DNA from: Colimorpha sp045640985
GTDB lineage: Bacteria > Bacteroidota > Bacteroidia > Bacteroidales > P3
Assembly: GCA_045640985.1 (NCBI GenBank)
Contig: JAZUFZ010000043.1
Span: 1-38,171 of the forward strand
Length of the DNA: 38,171 bases
Direction: 5' to 3'
Shown: piece after piece, positions 31,748 to 38,171 of the stretch
How the letters are laid out: each line of letters opens with the position of its first letter
Numbering within the stretch: position 1 is the stretch's first letter
Made by a program: the position numbers and the translations under genes
Notes under the pieces: model-generated
Databases searched by the model: none
The model's input: only the letters and a program-made list of their open reading frames with translations
What the model was told of the DNA's origin: nothing

Positions 31748-32790
31748 GCCTTCACGAACTTTTTACGGATTCTGCGTTCGATTTCCTCCAGTGTAACACC
31801 TGTGCAGGTGGCTCCAGCCGCCTTGGTGTGTCCGCCGCCTCCGAATTCCTGCGCAATTACGTTCACATCCACATCGTATTTCGACCGGAACGATATCTTG
31901 ATTCTGGGCTCATTACCTGCTCCGCAGTCCTCGCGCATGAGGACGCCCACTTCAATTTCTTCCATCTTCAGCGTATAGCTCACCAGCCCCTCCAGGTCGG
32001 CCCCCGTCACTCCGAACTTCTCCATCTCCGCTGAAGGAATGCGGAAATAGGCAAAACGGCTTTCCCGCTCTATGGTCAGGAGATTATGGATGGCATAGCC
32101 CCAGAACTGCATTCTCTCGATGCTGAAGGTATTGTCAATCCTGTTGTGGATTTCAGCTGCGTTGATGTCAAATTTCACCAGCTCGGCGGCTACCTCATAT
32201 ACCGAAGGACTTTCCGCACTATAGCTGAACGAGCCGGTATCGGTGCATATTCCGTTGTAGAGGCACATAGCCGCTTCGCGCGTCATGCACTCCTTGCCCC
32301 AGGTATTGGTAAAAGCGCGATATACCAGCTCACATGCGCTTGAAAGGTCTGCAATCGAAACCACTTCGTCAAACAGCAGCCGGTCGGGATTGTGATGATG
32401 GTCAATCAGCACCTTCGTCGCCTTGCTCTCCACCAGAAACGGCTCCAGCATATCCACCCGTGGGCCATTATTGAAATCTACTCCGAGCACCAGGTCCGCC
32501 TCCTTCAGTTTCTCATGGCAGAACTCATAGTCTATCTCTCCGCTCAGAATGCCCTCGCTGCCCGGAAGGTACCGGAACGTCCTGGGACAGCCGTTCGGCA
32601 GCATCGTAGTGATTTCCTTCTCAGGAAAGCGGTGCTTCAAAATATGGAAAGCGCCCAGAAGTGAACCTACGGCATCTCCGTCAGCATTCGTATGCGAAAT
32701 AATCACGATGCGGTCGTATTTCTCAAAAGTGGTGCTGATGAGAGGCTCTCTGATGAGGCCGTTTGTCGGATTTTCCATGTTTTCGTTCAT
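31744..32790 (-). CDS. DHH-family phosphoesterase (NrnA-like)
   Basis: A 348-residue DHH/DHHA1 phosphoesterase. The metal-binding motifs are present: HTNADGDAVGS near residue 33, DFNNGPR, LIDHHHNPD near 115 (the DHH motif), TDTGSFSYS, and the C-terminal DHHA1 substrate motif GGGGHTKAAG. Members of this type cleave nano-RNA, pAp or cyclic dinucleotides (NrnA, GdpP); activity here is not fixed. I chose the start at 32790 (MNENMENP) over an in-frame ATG at 32919 that reads through the promoter and is not hydrophobic. It heads a six-gene operon down to PAP2. Confidence 0.9.
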   Translation of the reverse strand: MNENMENPTNGLIREPLISTTFEKYDRIVIISHTNADGDAVGSLLGAFHILKHRFPEKEITTMLPNGCPRTFRYLPGSEGILSGEIDYEFCHEKLKEADLVLGVDFNNGPRVDMLEPFLVESKATKVLIDHHHNPDRLLFDEVVSIADLSSACELVYRAFTNTWGKECMTREAAMCLYNGICTDTGSFSYSAESPSVYEVAAELVKFDINAAEIHNRIDNTFSIERMQFWGYAIHNLLTIERESRFAYFRIPSAEMEKFGVTGADLEGLVSYTLKMEEIEVGVLMREDCGAGNEPRIKISFRSKYDVDVNVIAQEFGGGGHTKAAGATCTGVTLEEIERRIRKKFVKA

Positions 32791-32889
32791 TATATAATAC
32801 AATATAACAATGCGGTACCACCGCCAATTAGCAGATACACAATATATATCCCACACCTGTAAGGAAAAATCCTCACAGATTTCAAACTG

Positions 32890-32920
32890 CAAAAATACGA
32901 TTATTTTTTTATCCCGCAAA
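32890..32920 (-). promoter_or_regulatory. Promoter of the DHH-FKBP-adk-obg operon
   Basis: TTTG (32920-32917) and TATTTTTG (32897-32890) on the minus strand, spacer 19. Transcription would start about 90 bases before the DHH start codon. Confidence 0.82.
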
Positions 32921-33042
32921 AAAAAACTTTCTTTTTAGAGGACTTTTATCGCCCGCCGTGTCAGGCTTCCCCTCAGAGGCTTCTTTCGTCCGGTCGGTTG
33001 CTCCGGGATAACTAATGGGTAATGTAGTTGCATCTTTCCCGT

Positions 33043-33161
33043 GGTAACTCCCTTCTATCTTCTTTTTATCTCCATATTAACTTCTTTTTATCTCCTTTCC
33101 TTAGAATAAGAGATAGAAAAAAGATAAACTGGAGATAAAAAGAAGATAGAAGGGAGTTACC
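33043..33161 (-). repeat. Palindromic element, copy 3 (119 bp), core inverted
   Basis: Identical to the reverse complement of copy 2 over all 119 bases, with the same perfect 32-bp inverted repeats at its ends. The flanking sequence GGCTATGTTACAGCAGGGAA at 33173-33192 is on the right side, as in copies 1 and 2. So the core is reversed relative to its flank. It sits between the divergent DHH and aguB promoters, where it could influence either. Confidence 0.92.
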
Positions 33162-33317
33162 TGCGCGCAAGTGGCTATGTTACAGCAGGGAAAGCGACTC
33201 GGGGAAAAGGAGAAAAATATTCACAAATTAGTTCCTCCAGGGTGGGAAAGGGTATTCCGCCGTGAAGGTCCCACGGCAGGGCATACGCCGTTATGTGGCG
33301 CCGGTTCATAAAAAAAT

Positions 33318-33348
33318 TTTGTCGTATGAAATAATCTTCGTAATTTTG
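33318..33348 (+). promoter_or_regulatory. Promoter of aguBA
   Basis: TTTG (33318-33321) and TAATTTTG (33341-33348), spacer 19. The leader before aguB is about 140 bases. Confidence 0.82.
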
Positions 33349-33491
33349 CAGTCTCGTTAGTGAATATAGAAATGGTGAATTGTAAATTGTGAAACAGCGA
33401 ATCTGGCTGATGCTCACTCTGTTTGTCAGTCGGAAAATTCTATCCGGTGAACCGGAGGCCGCTGTTCGGAATTTACAGAAATATTGAATTT

Positions 33492-34364
33492 ATGAAAGTA
33501 AAAGTAGGAATTGCACAACTTGCATGCCAGGCGGATAAGCAGGAAAATATCCGGCGATATACCGAAAAGGTGCGTCAGCTGGCCTCGGAAGGAGCGCAGA
33601 TCATCTGTCTGCAGGAACTGTTTGCTTCGCTTTACTTCTGCGATGAGGAACGCTACCAGAATTTCCAGCTGGCAGAGCCGATTCCCGAAGGCCCCACTTC
33701 GCAGCATTTCATGCAGCTGGCAAAGGAACTCGGAGTGGTGATTATCTGCTCGATGTTCGAAAAACGTGCCGAGGGTCTTTATCACAATACGACGGCGGTG
33801 TTCGACGCCGACGGCTCGTACCTCGGAAAATACCGCAAGATGCATATTCCCGACGATCCCGGTTATTACGAGAAATTCTATTTTACCCCAGGCGATCTCG
33901 GCTATAAGGTGTTCAAAACCCGTTTCGCCACCGTCGGCGTGCTTATCTGCTGGGACCAGTGGTATCCCGAAGCCTCACGCATCACGGCACTCATGGGTGC
34001 CCAGATTCTGTTCTATCCTACTGCCATCGGTTGGGACGTGCGCCAGAGCGCGGAGGACAACAAAGAGCAGTACGAGGCTTGGCAGACCATCCAGCGCAGC
34101 CATGCCGTAGCCAATGGCGTTCCTGTGGTAAGCGTGAACCGTACCGGCCTCGAAGGCGGAATGCAGTTCTGGGGCGGCTCGTTCATAACCAACGCCTTCG
34201 GCCGCGTGCTGTATCAGGCGCCCCATCTGGAGGAATCGCTGCATGTTCAGGAACTGGATCTTGACCAGACCGACCATTACCGCCGCCATTGGCCCTATTA
34301 CCGCGACCGCCGTATAGATTCATACGCACCTATTTTGAAACGATATATTGACAGCGAAGAGTGA
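33492..34364 (+). CDS. aguB: N-carbamoylputrescine amidase
   Basis: A 290-residue nitrilase-superfamily enzyme that hydrolyses N-carbamoylputrescine to putrescine, CO2 and ammonia. The triad is E42 (CLQELFAS), K116 (YRKMHIPDDP) and C153 (ICWDQWYPEASR), and the family motif YFCDEERYQNF follows the glutamate. The start at 33492 gives MKVKVGIAQLAC; an upstream ATG at 33423 adds 23 unrelated residues. It is 8 bp from aguA, which supports this assignment over other nitrilases. Confidence 0.93.
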   Translation: MKVKVGIAQLACQADKQENIRRYTEKVRQLASEGAQIICLQELFASLYFCDEERYQNFQLAEPIPEGPTSQHFMQLAKELGVVIICSMFEKRAEGLYHNTTAVFDADGSYLGKYRKMHIPDDPGYYEKFYFTPGDLGYKVFKTRFATVGVLICWDQWYPEASRITALMGAQILFYPTAIGWDVRQSAEDNKEQYEAWQTIQRSHAVANGVPVVSVNRTGLEGGMQFWGGSFITNAFGRVLYQAPHLEESLHVQELDLDQTDHYRRHWPYYRDRRIDSYAPILKRYIDSEE

Positions 34365-34372
34365 ATTGATAC

Positions 34373-35422
34373 ATGACAGATATGACTGAAAAAACACCTA
34401 AAGAACTTGGTTTTTACATGCCGGCCGAGTGGCATCCGCATAAAGCCACATGGCTCACCTATCCCCATAATGAAGATTCATGGCCGGGGAAAATCGAAAC
34501 CATATTCCCTTCCTACCATCTCTTTATCAAGTCTCTGGCTGAAGTGGAGGAGGTCCATATCAACGTTCAGGACGAATTGATGCAGCAGCGCGCCGCCTGG
34601 GCACTCCAGGGAATCAACGCGAATATGCAGCGTATCTATTTCCATATCATTCCTTCAAACGACGCCTGGTGTCGCGACCATGGCCCTGCTTTCCTCATTT
34701 CCAAGGATCAGCCTTGCCGCTATGCCATGGTAAACTGGAACCATAATGCCTGGGGTGGAAAATATCCTTACGAACTCGATACCCAGATTCCGCTCCATAT
34801 CGCAGAGATACTCCGTATGCAGGTGTTCTCGCCCGATATCGTGATGGAAGGGGGCAGTATCGACGTGAACGGATGCGGCGACCTGATTACCACTACCTCA
34901 TGTCTGCTGAACCCGAACCGTAACCCTCAACTCTCGCAGGGACAGATCGAGGAATATCTGTGCAACTATTACGGCGTAGAGAATATCCTTTGGCTCAATG
35001 AAGGAATCGTGGGAGACGACACGGACGGTCATGTAGATGATATCTGCCGTTTCGTGAACGAGGATACCATTGTGGCAGCGGTGGAATCGGATTGCTGGGA
35101 CGAGAACTACGAGCCTTTGAAGCATAACCTTGAACTGCTCAAGAAATGCCGTCTCGCCAACGGAAAGCAGCCTAATATCGTGGAACTCCCCATGCCCGAC
35201 CGGGTAGAGTGGGACAACCAGCGTCTGCCGGCCTCATACGCCAATTTCTATATCGCCAACGGCCGTGTGATATTCCCCACCTACAAGTGCGTAACCGACA
35301 ATCTGGCGGCTTATACGCTGGAGGAATGTTTCCCCGATTATGATATTATCGGCATCGATTCTACAGATGTGGTCTGGGGACTCGGCAGTTTCCATTGCCT
35401 GAGCCAGCAGCAGCCTAAATAA
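34373..35422 (+). CDS. aguA: Agmatine deiminase
   Basis: A 349-residue guanidine-group-modifying enzyme that converts agmatine to N-carbamoylputrescine, feeding aguB. PAEWHPHKATWLTYPHNEDSW at the start, SNDAWCRDHGPAF, MEGGSIDVNG, NEGIVGDDTDGHVDD and the nucleophile region LGSFHCLSQQQP (C342) are all present. Either the ATG at 34373 or at 34382 could be used; both lie close to the aguB stop. The pair gives a decarboxylase-linked route from arginine to putrescine. No arginine decarboxylase is in the window. Confidence 0.96.
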   Translation: MTDMTEKTPKELGFYMPAEWHPHKATWLTYPHNEDSWPGKIETIFPSYHLFIKSLAEVEEVHINVQDELMQQRAAWALQGINANMQRIYFHIIPSNDAWCRDHGPAFLISKDQPCRYAMVNWNHNAWGGKYPYELDTQIPLHIAEILRMQVFSPDIVMEGGSIDVNGCGDLITTTSCLLNPNRNPQLSQGQIEEYLCNYYGVENILWLNEGIVGDDTDGHVDDICRFVNEDTIVAAVESDCWDENYEPLKHNLELLKKCRLANGKQPNIVELPMPDRVEWDNQRLPASYANFYIANGRVIFPTYKCVTDNLAAYTLEECFPDYDIIGIDSTDVVWGLGSFHCLSQQQPK

Positions 35423-35436
35423 CTAAATAGAATGTT

Positions 35437-36009
35437 ATGATAGCCTCGCGTCAGGAATACCTTGAGTACCGTCAGGCAGATCTGCGTGCCCACGGACTGG
35501 AAAAGTGTTCTCTGTACGACTGGGGCTGGCGCGACGCTCTGCGGTTCCAGCTGCGTCTGCGGAAAATAGAATATCTCCATAACTGCCGGAAGGCTTCTCC
35601 CGTATCCCGGTGTCGGCTTTTCGTGCTGGAAGTGCTCAATCATCGTCTTGCCACCCGTCTGGGATTTACTATTCCCAAGAATGTCTTCGGTCCCGGTCTG
35701 TGTATCGTTCATTATGGAACGATTGTGGTCTCTCCCAAGGCAAAAGTGGGGAAAAACTGCCGTCTTCACCCCTCAACATGCCTTGGCGATCATGACGGAG
35801 CGCCCACGATAGGGAATAATGTCTATATCGGTCCCGGTGCGAAAATCTTTGGTCCGGTTTCCATCGGAAACAATGTCGCCATAGGTGCCAATAGCGTTGT
35901 AAATCATAACTTTGGGAATAATGTCTCTATAGGCGGTTCCCCAGCAGTAGTCATCTCAGACCGGGGCGCTTTTGAATCCGGCGTTTACCCTTTATATGTT
36001 AAAAAATAG
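35437..36009 (+). CDS. Hexapeptide-repeat acetyltransferase, serine acetyltransferase-like
   Basis: A 190-residue protein with an N-terminal helical part (residues 1-70) and a C-terminal left-handed beta-helix of hexapeptide repeats. The latter includes TIPKNVFGPGLCIVHYG, NCRLHPSTCLGDHDGAPTIGNNVYIGPGAKIFG and VSIGNNVAIGANSVV. The layout resembles CysE-type serine acetyltransferases and the shorter polysaccharide O-acetyltransferases. It starts 14 bases after aguA and is therefore probably co-transcribed with the putrescine genes. The acceptor cannot be stated; polyamine acetylation is possible but unproven. Confidence 0.82.
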   Translation: MIASRQEYLEYRQADLRAHGLEKCSLYDWGWRDALRFQLRLRKIEYLHNCRKASPVSRCRLFVLEVLNHRLATRLGFTIPKNVFGPGLCIVHYGTIVVSPKAKVGKNCRLHPSTCLGDHDGAPTIGNNVYIGPGAKIFGPVSIGNNVAIGANSVVNHNFGNNVSIGGSPAVVISDRGAFESGVYPLYVKK

Positions 36010-36015
36010 ATTTTC

Positions 36016-36047
36016 CTTGCTCAGTATCGAAAATATACGTATATTTG
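36016..36047 (+). promoter_or_regulatory. Probable promoter of crt-hbd
   Basis: TATATTTG (36040-36047) is an exact -7 box. CTTG at 36016-36019, 20 bases upstream, is a near match to TTTG. The leader is about 75 bases. Confidence 0.7.
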
Positions 36048-36126
36048 CACCACAAAACGACCGGTTCTACGAAAGGGCGGAACAATGTAACTAACGAAAT
36101 CTGTAACCCAACAATAAACAAAAAAC

Positions 36127-36900
36127 ATGTATAATTACCTTAAAATAGAAAATAACGGAGCCATCTGCACGCTCACCATTAGTGCGCCTAAGTCCCTCAA
36201 CGCGCTTAACAGCACCATATTGAACGAAATCGGCGATTTTATCGACCACATTTCCTCCGATATCCGTGCGCTTATCATCACCGGAGACGGCGAGAAATCC
36301 TTTGTGGCTGGTGCCGACATCAGCGAAATGGCAAACCTCAACAGCCAGGAAGGCCATGATTTCGGCAAGCGTGGCGCTGACGTGTTCCGCAAGATAGAAA
36401 CCCTCAACATTCCCGTAATCGCAGCCGTGAACGGCTTTGCACTCGGCGGAGGCTGCGAACTTGCTATGGCATGCGATATCCGCATCTGCTCCAATAATGC
36501 CCGTTTCGGTCAGCCCGAAGTCGGTCTGGGCATCATTCCCGGTTTCAGCGGTACTTACCGTCTGCCTAAACTCGTAGGCATGGGTATCGCAAAGCAGCTT
36601 ATCTTCTCCGGCCGCAACATCAAGGCAGACGAAGCACTCCGTATCGGCCTCGTAAATGCCGTTTATGAACCTGCCGACCTCATGCCAGAGGCTATGAAAC
36701 TGGCTGAATCCATCGTCACCAACGCTCCTGTTGCGGTTGCCTACGCTAAGCGTTGCATCAACCAGGAATATGACCTTGACGCCGATGCTGCCATCGCATT
36801 CGAGAACGAGATGTTCGGAAAGTGCTTCGCTACGCAGGACCAGAAAGCCGGTATGCAGGCTTTCCTCACCAAAGGCAAGGCTGAATTTCAGGGAAAATAA
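36127..36900 (+). CDS. crt: Enoyl-CoA hydratase / 3-hydroxybutyryl-CoA dehydratase (crotonase)
   Basis: A 257-residue crotonase-fold enzyme that interconverts crotonyl-CoA and 3-hydroxybutyryl-CoA. The acyl-CoA oxyanion region SFVAGADISEMA is present. Both catalytic glutamates are seen, E111 (GGGCELAMACD) and E131 (FGQPEVGLGIIPG), 20 residues apart as in the rat enzyme. It is followed by hbd, so the two would carry acetoacetyl-CoA to crotonyl-CoA in butyrate synthesis, or the reverse in oxidation. No thiolase or acyl-CoA dehydrogenase gene is present here. Confidence 0.93.
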   Translation: MYNYLKIENNGAICTLTISAPKSLNALNSTILNEIGDFIDHISSDIRALIITGDGEKSFVAGADISEMANLNSQEGHDFGKRGADVFRKIETLNIPVIAAVNGFALGGGCELAMACDIRICSNNARFGQPEVGLGIIPGFSGTYRLPKLVGMGIAKQLIFSGRNIKADEALRIGLVNAVYEPADLMPEAMKLAESIVTNAPVAVAYAKRCINQEYDLDADAAIAFENEMFGKCFATQDQKAGMQAFLTKGKAEFQGK

Positions 36901-36952
36901 GACAGGAATCCAAATCCGATCACAAAAAATCATTAACATAAAACTAACTATC

Positions 36953-37789
36953 ATGAAAGTATTCGTTATTGGTACCGGCACCATGGCAAAAGGCATCGTT
37001 AAAGCTTTTGCTGCCAAAATGCCCGTTGTTATGAAGAGCAGAACCCAGGCAAGCCTTGACAAAGCTCTGGCTTCTTTCGCTAAATCCTATGCAAAACTCG
37101 TTGAAAAAGGCAAGATGACCCAGGAAGCCGTTGATGCTATCCTCGCCAACATCACCACCACTACCGACTATGCTGCTTTCGCTGACGCCGACCTCGTAAT
37201 CGAGGCCGCTGTTGAAGATATGCAGCTGAAGAAAGAAGTTTTCATGGAACTTGACAAGATCTGCAAGCCTGAAACTATCTTCGCAACCAACTCTTCCAGC
37301 CTTTCCATCACCGAAATAGCTGCCTGCACCTCCCGTCCTGCACAGTTTATCGGTATGCACTTCTTCAACCCAGCCGACCGTATGGCTCTCATCGAAGTCA
37401 TCAAAGGCCAGCGCACCTCTGACGAAGTATGCAAGGCTATCGTTGAACTCGGTACCGCCATCGGAAAAACTCCTGTTGAGGTAAACGAAGCTCCTGGATT
37501 CGTTGTAAACCGCATCCTTATCCCTATGATCAACGAAGCTGTTGGTATTCTTGCTGACGGCGTGGCAAGCGCAGAAGACATCGACAAATGTATGAAACTC
37601 GGTGCTAACCATCCTATGGGACCACTCGCCCTCGCTGACCTTATCGGTAACGACGTGAACCTCGCTATCATGGAAGTTCTCTACAAGGAATATGGCGATC
37701 CTAAGTATCGTCCTCACCCACTGCTCCGCAAGATGGTCCGTGCAGGTCTCCTCGGATGCAAGACCGGCGAAGGTTTCTACAAATATTGA
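36953..37789 (+). CDS. hbd: 3-hydroxyacyl-CoA (3-hydroxybutyryl-CoA) dehydrogenase
   Basis: A 278-residue short-form 3-hydroxyacyl-CoA dehydrogenase. The N-terminal Rossmann domain starts MKVFVIGTGTMAKGIVKAF. The catalytic His is H136 in IGMHFFNP. EAPGFVVNRILIPMINEA and GNDVNLAIMEVLYKEYGDPKYRP complete the C-terminal domain. The dinucleotide motif is GxGxxA, and the position usually taken by an acidic residue after the second strand is in KSRTQA; both are features often tied to NADPH rather than NADH. It lies 52 bp after crt and ends at a terminator. Confidence 0.94.
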   Translation: MKVFVIGTGTMAKGIVKAFAAKMPVVMKSRTQASLDKALASFAKSYAKLVEKGKMTQEAVDAILANITTTTDYAAFADADLVIEAAVEDMQLKKEVFMELDKICKPETIFATNSSSLSITEIAACTSRPAQFIGMHFFNPADRMALIEVIKGQRTSDEVCKAIVELGTAIGKTPVEVNEAPGFVVNRILIPMINEAVGILADGVASAEDIDKCMKLGANHPMGPLALADLIGNDVNLAIMEVLYKEYGDPKYRPHPLLRKMVRAGLLGCKTGEGFYKY

Positions 37790-37810
37790 TAACCTTTTTC
37801 CTCAGTCCTA

Positions 37811-37849
37811 CCGGCAGCGTTGTCCCAACCGACACACTGCCGGCTTTTT
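37811..37849 (+). terminator. Terminator after hbd
   Basis: CCGGCAG (37811-37817) pairs with CTGCCGG (37837-37843), an inner TGTC/GACA stem continues it, and a T-run follows at 37845-37849. It closes the crt-hbd unit 22 bases past the stop. Confidence 0.85.
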
Positions 37850-38171
37850 GTCTCCAGACTACGGACGAATGTGAAATATATTAATTGAACTGAATCGGAT
37901 ATTTGAGCCCACCCAAATCGTCCGTAAGCCCTATTTATCACCAAAAATCTCACCTGAGTTGTATTTTTGTATGATCGAGCAGAAGTCAATAAACAATACA
38001 AAAACTCATAAAAAGACATTCAAAATGGGAAAATTATGCGATTTTTGCACCTTTTAGAGCAGTATTTTGAGCCTATTTAAGCCCCTGTTGAGATTCATAA
38101 TCTTGTGGACAGTTGGTTTGGTAATGTTGTATATTGTTGTAAATAAGCTTCTTAGTAGAAAAATTAAGTCG
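37850..38171. other. AT-rich right edge without a recognised gene
   Basis: TATTTTTG at 37962-37969 matches a -7 box but has no TTTG partner. An imperfect inverted repeat surrounds it (GAGTTGTATTTTTGTAT against ATACAAAAACTC near 38000). Two short words, TATTTGAGCCC (near 37899) and TATTTTGAGCC (near 38063), repeat. This may be the upstream region of a gene beyond the window, or the edge of an element; neither can be shown here. Confidence 0.4.

Noticed and set aside
33423..33491. Longer N-terminus for aguB
   Set aside because: The added residues are unlike nitrilases; the start at 33492 gives the typical MKVKVGIAQ beginning.
36944..37717. A 257-codon minus-strand frame opposite hbd
   Set aside because: Antisense to a complete hbd with all motifs, with no promoter or recognisable domain.
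37850..38171. End of an insertion sequence
   Set aside because: Only short repeated words and an imperfect inverted repeat are seen, and no transposase frame enters from the right edge.

Overview
The window looks like a chromosomal segment from a member of the Bacteroidetes, most likely order Bacteroidales. The main evidence is a recurring promoter form: a TTTG box about 19-20 bases upstream of TAnnTTTG. It precedes the tRNA, nhaC, pyrB, a DHH phosphoesterase, aguB and a non-coding RNA. Other signs are weak or absent Shine-Dalgarno sites, many lipoproteins with a short lipobox, outer-membrane barrels ending in Phe, and the MGRAFEYRKA start of YebC. Genus cannot be fixed from the sequence alone. 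There is no phage, integrase, transposase or CRISPR array; almost everything is housekeeping.

Layout. (1) 0.2-6.1 kb, minus strand: a tightly packed operon, read from right to left: a small polytopic membrane protein, an outer-membrane barrel protein, a tRNA-dihydrouridine synthase, a DUF2147 secreted protein, a SulP anion transporter and YebC, closed by a strong terminator. (2) 6.3-6.5 kb: tRNA-Ser(TGA) with its own promoter and terminator. (3) 7.0-8.4 kb: an NhaC-type Na+/H+ antiporter, followed by 670 bp of short repeats. (4) 9.0-21.5 kb, plus strand: a ten-gene run, lpdA, an unknown protein, an M23 peptidase, ispH, recF, a DUF721 protein, an ABC exporter, pepA, pdxA and polA, mostly with overlaps or gaps under 60 bp. 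(5) 21.5-23.5 kb: an AT-rich accessory stretch with a repeat, a small orphan ORF, a structured non-coding RNA and a small secreted protein. (6) 23.5-32.9 kb, minus strand: pyrBI plus a small membrane protein; cvpA, a second Dus and a TPR lipoprotein; and a six-gene operon from a DHH phosphoesterase through two FKBP lipoproteins, adk and obg to a PAP2 phosphatase. (7) 33.3-36.0 kb, plus strand: aguB and aguA (agmatine to putrescine) and a hexapeptide acetyltransferase. (8) 36.0-37.8 kb: crt and hbd, two central steps of butyrate-type C4 acyl-CoA metabolism. The last 380 bp contain no recognisable gene.

Three observations stand out. First, a palindromic element of 118-119 bp occurs three times. 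Two copies, 11 kb apart, are identical base for base only when one is reverse-complemented, yet both carry the same short flank on the same side, so the core appears to have flipped relative to its flank. Second, a promoter-driven RNA of about 235 nt at 22.4-22.7 kb has two arms that compete for the same 3' terminator strand; it could be a Bacteroidales 6S-type RNA or a new switch. Third, DNA polymerase I appears to lack the proofreading exonuclease catalytic motifs. No gene cluster here looks like a new defence or biosynthetic system. All calls are from reading the sequence, with no database search.
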